From assembly GCA_037974665.1 (NCBI GenBank), contig CM075767.1, positions 6,287,501-6,351,500 of the forward strand: a stretch of 64,000 bases of DNA. Direction: 5' to 3'. The stretch is from Ehretia macrophylla (Eukaryota; Streptophyta; Magnoliopsida; Boraginales; Ehretiaceae). Both the position numbers and the translations under genes were made by a program. Within the stretch, counting starts at the first letter, position 1, and every line of letters starts with the position of its first letter. Below the pieces are notes generated by a model. That model saw nothing but the letters and a program-made list of their open reading frames with translations. It was not told the DNA's origin and searched no databases. Positions 45,432 to 55,909 of the stretch are shown one piece after another.

Positions 45432-46496
45432 TCTCTTGTAATAAATACTGTTGATTATATATTTGTTTTTCAAGTTACCTTATAGTGTTTAACTTTGCCT
45501 ATAATTGACTATTGTTCTTCAATGTTAGGGATTACGTGAATTGGATCTGACACCTCCCCAATAGTCTCAAACATTTCCTTGTGGAGGCTTATCTCAACTT
45601 TTAAGGGTTAGAATATTATATATATCACTAATGAATTCATGTAGTGTAATAGTATATACATTTCTTATATACTTGTCTATGCAAATGACTCTTGCAAGAC
45701 GTTTCTTGCTACAATCTGAATGTCAACACACAAGAGTCTGCAACTATTGAAAATATTACTTATCATCATTTGTGAGCTCTAAGAGAAGAGAAGTTTCATC
45801 TATTATATTGCATAATAAATTCTTGGAAAACTTCCAATACATTGTAGAGAATTTTAATAAATAATAATTTATTATTTAATTTATGAGATACTGTGTTTCT
45901 ATTTACTATTCCTAATATTTTGCTCTCTCAAATTTCTACTATGGTGTTTAGTGATGTTGAAACCGAATTGTAATTTACAGAACTTGCAAATTCCCATCCC
46001 GATTCACTAAAATTTAAGATAATTACAATTAAAGTTACTAACTCTACATCACTAATACGAGTTAGCTCAAACAAAAGCAAAATAAATAAACTAAGAGTTT
46101 GAAACTTTATAAAGAAAACTAGAGCAAGAGCAAAAATAGTATATAGTGTTTAAGTGTGTTCTGATTAAAAAAACAAAAAAGAATGTTAACGGTTAAATGA
46201 TATATAAATATATATATATATTTTTGGTCTTTATTACTTTCTCTCTAAAATGATGAGTCGGAATCGTAAGGCTTTCTGAAACTTCATTAGACAAGTTGGA
46301 GCAAACATCATATGTCTAATTTTTTATTTTTTATTTTTCCGTTGGAGCAAAATAATCGGAATGGCTTCATTTTTCTTTCACACAAGCACTAAACTAATTT
46401 CTATAAAAAGTGGACAACTAAAATTTCTTGGCACAAAAACCGTATGAGTTGGAAAGCATAATGCAGCTAGTCATTAATTTGAGAAGAGTTAGATTA
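45432..46496 (+). other. Right arm of the MULE
   Basis: After the gypsy insertion the transposase tail continues for a few codons (SLVINTVDYIF), then an intron-like T-rich stretch. A further short conserved-looking piece (LRELDLTPPQ) follows near 45536-45570. The rest is AT-rich with no gene and includes an AT microsatellite near 46200-46225. Confidence 0.55.
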
Positions 46497-46663
46497 GATT
46501 TTGCTCACTAAATATGGTAGTTAGATTTTGATATTTAATGATTTCTAACCATGGTTAAATATCTAGTTTAGCAAAATTAATATAATCCGTAAATCATATT
46601 TAGTGACACATGACATTAATCAGAATGAGTATTGCGTGAAATTATAGAAAAAAGAATTGTAGA
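46497..46663 (-). repeat. Right terminal inverted repeat of the MULE
   Basis: Reverse complement of 33006-33173 with scattered substitutions; outer end GAATTGTAGA. Confidence 0.88.
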
Positions 46664-47882
46664 TGAGCCAAGTCCGTTAAAGGGAGCTTATATAGTTTGC
46701 TTCTATTATTACTAATTATATTACATGTGACATGCACATGATTGTTTTCTATTACAAAAAAAGAAATGATTAGTTTTTCACTTGATATCAAAGTTTTTTT
46801 TATGTAGTTAATTTATTATTTACTTATAGATTCCTGTAAATTTACAATCAGGATTAGAAGGAGCAAGAACGCTGTTGATTCTTTTATGTTTGTATTAGCG
46901 AGACCTTGGCAGACTGTTAGCATTTTCTACCCTCGAAACGGGATCAACCAGACATGGGATAGAATGAATGAGAGAGGTGATGCCTAGGAAATCGTTAGTG
47001 TGTGTATGATCTTTATTTGTAACTCTATTGATGTACAAACATGCATGTCTCTTCTTGCTGCCAAGTATAAAGGTTTTGGAATGTTTTTGGAGGTGCTTTA
47101 TGTCAACAATCACTATGGTTGATTTCCTTCCACGTGCCATCTTACTTGTAGGCTTCCTCATCTCCTATTCTAGAGAATGGCCTTCTTCGTCTCTTCTTCC
47201 TTTATTTTCTGTTGCTCCCAGCCCATCACCTTTGTAGGCTTATTCATACTGATGGGGGTGTAAATCCAAGCTCAGCATAATCCTTCTGATTTGGAGCAAG
47301 GCATCTAGACTTGTCTTCAACCTCGTTCTATTTTTTTGACATGACTGTCATTTTTTATGTGATATAAAAGTAAATAATACCGGACATGTATAAATAGTGA
47401 CGGATAGGTCAGAACATCAATTGTTATCCGGCATCAAAAGTAGTATAAATACTACATTCCTTCGTTATTATGAGATAATTCGTGCATATTTATTATTCTT
47501 AACTATTTACCGTTTAGCTCGGGTAGACTAACTTACTCTCATACCCGAGAGGAAATACGGGCCACCACCCCCGCGATTCATTCCCTTATTTTACAGGTCA
47601 AGTAATTGAAATCGGATCATTGAGCTCAGACGGACATCTATTTTCCACCCTTATCACATACCAACTTGATTTTGGGCTTAAACTAATGTGGGCATCTACA
47701 ATATCTTAGCTTTAGGTGCCATTTAGAAATTGTTTTTTGTTAACTGCTTGAGTAAAGCAATTGTTTGGATAAAAAAAAATTAAAATAAAATATGAAATCT
47801 ATATAGGAGATATCGGAGATATCTTAATGTTTGAAAGAATATACGATCCATAACAAAAACATGTTACGAAACAACTCATAAT
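46664..47882. other. Intergenic stretch
   Basis: AT-rich, no gene recognised on either strand. Short frames at 46895-47237 have no known domain. Confidence 0.5.
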
Positions 47883-48116
47883 AAAATTATGCTAGATAAC
47901 CTTTTTGAGAATGGCAATATTTTTAATATAGATATTCGACGATATTACAGTCAATATCATCATAGTTTTTGCAAGAACAACTTCATTTTATGCAATAGTA
48001 AAATTATGCTAGATAACCTTTTTGAGAATGGCAATATTTTTAATATAGATATTCGACGATATTACAGTCAATATCATCATAGTTTTTGCAAGAACAACTT
48101 CATTTTATGCAATAGC
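47883..48116. repeat. 117-bp perfect tandem duplication
   Basis: Copies 47883-47999 and 48000-48116 are identical except at the last base. The unit starts AAAATTATGCTAGATAACC. Because 117 is divisible by three, it creates an open frame of repeated peptide that is likely accidental. Confidence 0.95.
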
Positions 48117-48411
48117 CAAATAATGAAAATTATAAGGCAATTATGACTATTTTCCTTATCATGAAAGATAAGTTTCCCATATAAGATGTCCTACAAATTA
48201 CTTCATTATCTCGTGAATACATATTCCATAAATTCTTTTACTTTATCAATGCCATTTGTACATGAGGTAATTTGAGGCCAAATATATTATTTTTTCTCAT
48301 GTAGTTCTTATTTCATCAATGTTATTAATCTAGGACAATAACAACAATAAAATAAAGCAAAAGAAATCTAAACACTTATATATATCGATAAATAAAGGTT
48401 CGAATCTCATT

Positions 48412-49380
48412 TTGTTGGTGTCATTTTGCAATTCCATAATACTTGTCTACAATAAGATTTGTATAGCTTGTGTTCATTTCTATTTGGCCAAGGCAGTGAC
48501 TAATGTGACAAAAGATCCATACAACCACTGTGTGTCTAGTTTGGCAAAGGTAAGAATTCACTTTAAGAATGATTTTCTCAAGAAATCCTATCTGTGTTCA
48601 TTAACATGCAATCATATTGGCCTAATTCATTTATCCTTCCTAAAGATATTCTCCCATTGAAAATAAACTCTCTTTTGTTTCCTTTCTGAAAAGGAAGAAT
48701 TATAATGCTAGGGGCGACAAAGTTTCTTGAAGTATTGTGTGTAAGCCAACTGATGAAAATGGCCTCGAATTGAGAAGACTTGACTATTTAGGACATCAAT
48801 GAAGTGGCATGCTCAAGATCTTTTGGAGAATGTATGTCAAAGATGATTCTATTTGTAATGCTTGGGTCATCTGGTGAGGGATGGATCATGGATGCATCTA
48901 GACATTGAAGATGTCAAAGACTGCTAGCTAGACTTGGCAAGAAATGCTTAAACTTAGACCTATCACCAAGGAGCTCAAATGCATCATTGGTAATGGCAGT
49001 AACACGATTTTTTTCGCATAATTATTGGCATCCTTATGGCTACTTATACTATTAATTGCATGATCATATCATGAGGTTTGACTTACATAGCAAAGTACGT
49101 GGTTGAAGTGGAGAGTGTTTCCCTTTTGGATTTGTCCATTTCATCCTACGGATCTTATTGCTCTAAATCCTAGTCTTTTAGGCCTTTATCCCAACCTGGC
49201 TTCAAATGATAAGTTTATTTGGGGGGCTAGCACCAATGGAAATTTCAACTTCGAAAAGACTTGGGATCGAACACCTCATTGAAAAATTTCAGACAATAGA
49301 TTGGCATCAAGTGGTTTGGTTCAGCCATCGCATCCCCAACCATCAATTTACCATATTTGGCGTGAAATAAATTGCAAAAT
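48412..49380 (+). pseudogene. LINE fragment (RT end and zf-RVT region)
   Basis: A decayed non-LTR retrotransposon piece. Phrases such as CKPTDENGLELRRLDYLG, WQEMLKLRPITKELK, IGNGSNT and a zf-RVT-like end near 49200-49380 are readable with frameshifts and stops. It is related to the second fragment at 49492-50020, from which it differs by many substitutions. No poly(A) or 5' end is evident. Confidence 0.7.
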
Positions 49381-49491
49381 TTTTGGAGTAAGAGCCCTTA
49401 CATAATAAGGACTTTATAAATTATTTGTGTAGATATTAGATCCAAAATATTTAAATTAGCATGAGTAAGAGCCCTTACGTAATAACTGGTG

Positions 49492-50020
49492 GTGTCATTC
49501 CACAATTTCATAATACTTGTATCCAATAAAATATTTGTATAGCTTGCATTCAATTTCTATTTAGCCAAGGCGGTGACTACTGCGACATAAGATCCATACG
49601 ACCACTGTATAAGTCTTATCTGGCAACTCTACATTATTATGAGGGATTGGGTCATTTTAAGAAAGATTGTCTCAAGAAATCATATCAGTGTTGATCCACA
49701 TGCAATCATATAGATCTAATTTGGATATCCATTCCACTGGAATCAGATAAACTTTATACTTCATTTTGAATGAATGAATTTCACTTGACCCAAAAAAAAA
49801 AAAATAGATCTAATTCATTTATCCTTCCTGAAGGAATACTCTCTATCATTAAAAATAAACTCTTGTTTCCTTTCAAAAGGAAGAATGACAATGCTAGTAG
49901 AGCCAAAGTTTCTTGGGAGAATGTATGTAAGCCAACCGATAAAGGTAGCCTTGGATTGAAAGGACATGAGGGCTATTGGGAAAGAGCACAAACGCAGTGG
50001 AATAAAAGAATCTTTCTACT
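49492..50020 (+). pseudogene. Second LINE fragment
   Basis: Homologous to 48420-48760. The frame at about 49850-50010 reads KRKNDNASRAKVSWENVCKP and TDKGSLGLKGHEGYW, the C-terminal part of a LINE reverse transcriptase. Interrupted by a small retroposon at 49722-49803 and cut on the right by the copia LTR at about 50021. Confidence 0.72.
49722..49803 (+). mobile_element. 82-bp poly(A) retroposon
   Basis: A short insert ending in A(12-13) is bounded by the identical 12-mer ATAGATCTAATT at 49710-49721 and 49804-49815. The sister LINE copy lacks it at the same point (near 48610-48625). The structure, with a poly(A) tail and long duplication, is that of LINE-driven retroposition of a very short transcript or a severely 5'-truncated element. 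The source is not recognised. Confidence 0.8.
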
Positions 50021-50734
50021 TGTGTTAGCCTACGAATAATTGAGAAGACAATTTAGCAAATTTCAACTCACACAACAATCCAAGTAAAAGTGCAACAAGA
50101 TTATCTCAAGCAACACACCACAAAAAAAAAGAACACCATGATTTATGTGGAAAACCCTCCAATGCGAAGGAAAAAATCACGGGATCAAAAGACTCACCAT
50201 AAAACTTCCACTATACTCAAAACAAGGATTACATAGGTCTCAACATTAAGAATAACAAACCTTAACACTACCCACAACAAATAACTCTCACAAATAAATG
50301 AAATAAAACAAGAGACAAGAGAGATATCATCAAAACAGAACTGAAACTTTAGGACCTCGTCAAACTAGTCTCTAGGCCTAAAAAACACCATCCAACCATA
50401 GGATTTGAAAAACCAAATATCAGGAACAGACTCTCAAAATTTCAACTCAATTCGAGAAGACACCACCGTCCAATTTCACCTGAATCAAAGTCGCGCAGTG
50501 AGTGATGAACCATCAAACTCTTTTCTTTTCTCTGTAATTCTCTCTATTTTTCTTGCACTCTCTTATTTCTAAGACAACCTATAAGAGGTATTTATATTCA
50601 TCTTTAGGTTTCTCTCAATATGGGTCATAAAAGGCCCATAAGCCAATTATTTAATTTTAGAGCATGTTGGGATTTCTTAAACAAATAGTTAAAAGAACTA
50701 TTTAGTCCTCCACATATGAGGGACCAACCCAACA
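50021..50734 (-). repeat. 3' LTR of the copia element
   Basis: On the minus strand it starts TGTTGGGTTGGTCCC at 50734, right after the polypurine tract. A TATA box TATAAATAC lies at 50588-50596. The left end (TGTGTTAGCC or TGTTAGCC at 50021-50023) is not fixed by a target duplication. Confidence 0.75.
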
Positions 50735-50748
50735 AATTTCCCCCTCCC
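50735..50748 (-). other. Polypurine tract
   Basis: GGGAGGGGGAAATT on the minus strand immediately before the 3' LTR. Confidence 0.8.
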
Positions 50749-52027
50749 AAATTATGCAGAGGAATCCACAACACTTGCTACTTGACAACAAGCTTCAAGG
50801 TTCCCTCTAGGAAGTATCTTAGTCATCATGTCAATACCATTGTTATCAGTGTGAACTTTCACAAGCTCTAACAATCACTTCTCAAGCACACATCGTATCC
50901 AATGATACCTTATATCAATGTGCTTTGACTTGTAGTGAAAAGTTGAATACTTACTCAAGTGAATAGTACTCTAACTATCATAATGCAACTGAAGACTAGG
51001 TTACTTAAACCCAAGCTCCAGCAAGAACTTTTTCATCCACAATATTTCCTTGTATGCTTCAGTAGCTACAATAAACTTTGCTTCAATTATGGAAAGAGCC
51101 ACACATTTCTGCAACTTTGATTGCTATGACATAACTCCCCTTGTAAAGTTGATTAGTCTGATGTAGAATTTCTCGAGTCACTATCTTCGCCTAATCTGCA
51201 TCTATGAAACCCATCAACTTTGGCTTCCCACTTCTAAAACAAAGGCATAACTTGGAAGTACCTCGTAGATATCACATAATCCATTTAACTACATTCTAGT
51301 GCTCTTTACCTGGATTAGAAACGAATCTGCTAACAACTCCAACTGCATGAGCTATATTTGGTCTCATACACACTATGACATACATCAAACTTCCCATGAC
51401 AGAAGCATATGGAACATTCTTCATCTATTCATTTTCTCTCTCTGAAGGACACTATACTGAACTTAGCTTAACATAGTTAGCTAACGGAGAACTAACCGCT
51501 TTCGCATCTTTGATATTTAATCTTTCAAGAACTTTCTCCACATACTTCTCGTGAGATAACCACAATTTCTTAGACTTCTTATCACGTATAATTCTCGTTC
51601 CAAGGATTTGTTTTGCTGGCCTTAAATCTTTCATAGAAAAAGATTTGCTCATAGCATTCTTTAACTTGAAAATCTTGGACTTATCCATGCCAACAATCAG
51701 CATATCATCAACATATAACAAAAGAATGAGAAAATCATCACCTGAAAATCTCTTCATGAAAACACAATGGTTTGAAGAAGTTTTCTCATAGCCATGCTCC
51801 CCCATAAAGGATTCAAACTTCTTATACCATTACCTCGGTGCATGCTTCAAGCCATATAAACTCTTCTTCAATTTACAAACCAGGTTCTCATTCCCTTGAC
51901 CTGGAAGCCTTTAGACAGCTCCATGTAAAATTCTTCTAACAAGTTACCATGTAAGAAAGCTGTCTTCACATCTATCTGCTCAATCTCAAGATCTAAAGTA
52001 GTTTCCATACTCAAGACTATTTTGATG
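50749..52027 (-). pseudogene. copia reverse transcriptase and RNase H
   Basis: 51452-51805 reads HCVFMKRFSGDDFLILLLYV with YVDDMLIVG (catalytic YVDD) and SFSMKDLRPAKQILGTRI. Further left the RT end and RNase H follow with frameshifts and stops (VMGSLMYVIVCMRPNIAHAV, YLRGTSKLCLCFRSGKPKL, EAKFIVATEAYKEILWMKKF). The domain order and motifs are complete but the frame is broken in several places. The N-terminal RT is separated by the gypsy insertion. Confidence 0.87.
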
Positions 52028-52032
52028 GATGA

Positions 52033-54448
52033 TGTGACACCTCGAGCCTAGCATGTAATAAATTGTACCTATTTGCACATACCTATGTGTTTAATTTAAG
52101 TGATTGTGCTAATTTATATGTTTACTTTAACTTTGACATTTATTTAGTAACTTTAATTTTCATATTTCTTCAAAAATATTCAAATAATATTTAAATAAAT
52201 TATATAAAATAAATATTAACTATTTTATTACTTGTATTATTTGAATTTATCTTCTTACATTTATTTGTTTTATTTTCAACTAAATGAATAAGTAGCTCTA
52301 AGTCCGGAGTGAATTTTTAACTATTTTATCTTTCTAATTTTACATTTTTACCTCGATATTTGACATATTTTAAGAGTTCGTTCATCAAAATTATGTGCAT
52401 CGCATATCGAGATTGAGATATATAAAATAGTTAGTGTATCGTATGAATAGTGATTGATAGACTTTGTTTTTGTGCCTTTAAGTGTTCTAGCTTGCATTGG
52501 GCTAAACCCATGAGCCTAATTAATTTTCCTAAGCCCAAAAGTCTAGCCCAAATCCCAAGCCCACATTTTATTTTCCTTGTCATCTTTTTATATAGCATAA
52601 ATGAACAAAAATAGGCAAAAAAAGAGGGGCAAACCCGTGAGGTCAAGGGAGAAGAAAAAATGGGGAAAATTGCTAGGGTTTTCCATTGGAGCTCATGATG
52701 GTCATTTCAAGCTCAAACAAAGTGACCCAAAGCTTCTCCTTGCATATTCAACCTAGTTGATGGTAAGGGATTCATGTTATTTGCATTTTTCAATAATGCC
52801 TAGTTTATGTTAGAAACTATTTATGGATTGTTTGATGTTATTGCATGTATTGGTGTTTCCTATGTGTATAGACATGTATTCTAGCCTTATTTTGCATTGT
52901 TAGCCCAAGAATGAAAACGGTGATTTGGAGAAGATGATGAATAGTAATTTTTGCATAGTTTGTTGGTTTAATGGTTAAATGCTTAGTTCAATGCTTGTAA
53001 TATGTTTCATAAGTGCTAGAACGATTAGATTAGTGTTTAAACTCGATAAAATATGATTGGAACTTAGTTAGAATTAATTGAACATAAAGGACCATTTATG
53101 TGTTTTGGGCTGTGTGTGTGTGTATGTGTTTTATAGAGCTTGGTTGTTGTTCGTTAGTGATTGTGGAACGTCTAGTATGCTCATGATGTATCACCGTTGT
53201 TAGATGACTCGAATTGTAGTTAGAAAGTATAAAGGGCTAGTTTAAAGAAAGTTAGATTGATTGTTGGTAATTGAGTTAGAATTGATTAGTTAAGTGGTTA
53301 AATGAACTTGAATATAATATGGTTCTAATCGGAGGAATTGGATGAGTTTTGATGCATGTCTACTTTGTTACTCATTGAGTGAACTTATGTGATTTCTCAT
53401 TTATATTGATTATATTGCTTGTTAATTGTACCATACGTGCGAGGACAACCTACTTTGTTATTCCTCAATTCTATGTATCGAATTGTATGGTTATACGTGT
53501 TATTGATATATCATGTTATTATATGCAACCTTAAACTCGGGACGGATGTGACGAGCCTCTTTGGGAGGTATCGGGCTTGCCGGTGTTGTGTTGCTTTAGC
53601 TCTGTATTCTATTCCCTCACCTACTTATTTGGAGATCGACATGGGGTGTTGGGTCGTAGGTATTGAGTACAATCTGGAGTACTCATTGGCGTTTGGGATG
53701 CAGGCTATATCGTATCGTGATTGTGGTTCGTGGTTCATGAATCGAGTTCGTGATCGTGAATTGAGTTCGTGATCGTGAATTGGAGTGATAAGAGTTATCG
53801 AATCGTATCCTTTCATTGAATTGGCTAGTTTATTGTCTTAATTGATTGCCTTGCATTGCTATTGTTTACTTGGCTTGTCTTTACTTGTATATTGCTAGAT
53901 TTGTCATTAGTTATCTTGCTTGACTTGTCTCTAGTTTATTGTCTCAATGTATAAATTGGTTGTCTTTATTGTTATTAGTATTTGACTTGTTTCTATATGC
54001 ATTGCACGAAAGTCTTTTTGAAAACTCCCCGGATTATTGCTTTCCGCCCTCACCGAGCATAGTGTTTTGCTCACCCTCTTTTTAACACCTTTCAGGAGAA
54101 GAAGATCTATAAGCTTGTGGATCGGTATGCGATGGTTGTGTAGGAGTGATCGTGTATTTATTTATAGTGATGAAGTTTGTATAATGTGTAATATTGAAAT
54201 ATGTAATAATTGTTTAGTTGATGGACTTGTATCATTATTGGAATTGAATTGTAAAATGTAAAAAGAAGTGAATATGTTGAGCATGTGATTTAGAATTATG
54301 AATATTGGGATTGCATGTCGTGGAATCTTCTGTTTGCTGGTTTTGGATAGGCCTAAGTATAGGGAAAACTTTGTCTGTTTTTTCTCATTTTTCGTGCCTT
54401 GGGGTTTTGGATCGGGGTCCTAGTTCCATGAGGGATCGAGGCATTTCA
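52033..54448 (+). repeat. 5' LTR of the second coding-free element
   Basis: 2416 bp. Contains a GC-rich island at 53535-53700 with TATCGGGCTTGCCGG, the hairpin at 54055-54072 and a splice-acceptor-like TTTAACACCTTTCAG|G at about 54080-54095. Confidence 0.88.
54055..54072 (+). promoter_or_regulatory. LTR hairpin
   Basis: GAGCA (54055-54059) with TGCTC (54068-54072). The partner in the 3' LTR is 57904-57923, where the stem is TGAGCA/TGCTCA. Confidence 0.6.
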
Positions 54449-54450
54449 GG

Positions 54451-54462
54451 TGGTATCAGAGC
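54451..54462 (+). other. Primer-binding site (initiator tRNA-Met)
   Basis: TGGTATCAGAGC two bases inside the 5' LTR end. Confidence 0.9.
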
Positions 54463-55909
54463 TTAGATAGCTCTCAGTCGAGACAAGATCCTTAGTTTGT
54501 TGGGTAACAACCCTCGAGTGCGTGCTTGTGAAATGTGTCTTGAATGATTGTGTGTGCCTGTATGTGAGATTTATGTGTTTTAAAATGAATGTGTGTACCT
54601 ATGTGATATGATTGCGTGATATGTGCAATGAAGTGACCATATGTGAATTAAGGTGACTCCGTGAATAGCTACTTGTTTTAGCTATTGATTGTAAATGTGT
54701 GTATTTAAGTTCTATGAGATAAGTTGTGTTGTTATTTGTAGTAGATTATCTTGCTAAGTAAACTGGATATTATAAAACACTGGTATAACCAATAGTTGCA
54801 TAATAGCTTAAAGAATATTTATACATATATCTCAATTTCATAATATGTGAATATTGCATCAAAGGTATTATGAATGTATTAGAAAGTGTGTACCTTATGT
54901 GATGCCATGACATTCATGCATAGCCTATTGAAATGGTAAGGAAATCTTCTCCCCCTAAAGAGAGATGGTTAATGACAGACCTCCCGATATGTGGACCAAC
55001 AGGAATGAGAGACATTTGATCAGCCATCTATTTGGAAGTCGGTGTTCATAATTGAAACTCGGTTATTGGAATTCTTATGTGGCATTCTTCTATGGTCAGC
55101 AGTCTTATATGAGTGGTTTCCTTTGAGATTTCTATATGATGGTTCTTGTTGGAGTATTCTTCTGGTATTTTCTTTACTGGCACTTCTCTATAGGTTTTGT
55201 ATTTGGGATTCTTATCAGACATTTTATGCTGTGTTATTTGCGGTATTCTATGGTATTCGCATTGGGCTATCTTATTGGCATTTTAGTACGGTGTTCTCGC
55301 TCGACAATGGTAATGAGGTCTCAGAGTTTGGTCTTGTATATGGTGCTTCTACTCGGGACTCTCACTCAGTTTTCTTGTTTGGGAAATCTATATTTGATAT
55401 TTTACTTGACAATCTTATTGGATGTACAGTATCCCTCTCTGGTATCCTCCTTCACATTCTTCTCAAAATTTAGTATTGGTATCCAGGATCTTATTTGGTT
55501 ATCCTATTTGGTATTTCACTTGAGAACTTTGTTTGATATATATATATATACCTGACGTACATGTTTGGAGTTCTTAGTTGCAGTGCTTCTAGAGCACTTA
55601 ATTGAAAAATCTTATATAGAACTTCTTGTGGTATATTTGACCGGATTTCTTGCTTTGAGTCTTCTTTGGATGTACTTGGGTTTCTCGTTCAGATTTTTAC
55701 TTCGAACTTCCTATCTGGTATTTTCTTGAAATTCTACTTAGGATATCTACTTGGGATTTCCCTATGATATTCTATTGAGGAAACCGGCATTCTTGTACAA
55801 TGCTTTTGCTTGGTCACCAATGAGGGGTAATCAGAGTTTGATTTTCGATTGATGAGGCATTCTCTTGTGAAGAAGAATTACGATGACACAATTATTTTAA
55901 AATGAAGAG
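54463..55909 (+). other. Noncoding internal region of the second coding-free element
   Basis: 54500-54660 repeats TATGTGA-like units. 55020-55800 is a T-rich run of phrases like TTGGGATTCTTAT, GGTATTCT and TTGGTATTTC that looks like decayed short tandem repeats and gives chance open frames (55042-55473, 55136-55555). No retroviral domain. The polypurine tract is weak (AAAATGAAGAG). Confidence 0.7.

Larger units (their letters stand above)
33006..46663 (+). mobile_element. Mutator-like DNA transposon with FAR1-type transposase
   Basis: Inverted repeats of about 168 bp at 33006-33173 and 46497-46663 enclose a FAR1/MULE transposase pseudogene. Without the 9780-bp gypsy element and the extra ACACG copy inside it, the transposon is about 3.87 kb, a normal size. 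I could not find a matching 9-11-bp target duplication outside the repeats, so the outer ends may be a few bases off or have decayed. The transposase has lost part of its DNA-binding domain and contains stops, so the element cannot move by itself. Confidence 0.85.

Noticed and set aside
47883-48116. Direct repeats as a CRISPR array
   Set aside because: Only two long, adjacent copies without spacers, in plant DNA.
55042-55555. Two overlapping frames of about 140 codons in the coding-free element
   Set aside because: They arise from T-rich short-repeat sequence, give hydrophobic low-complexity peptides, and have no domain.
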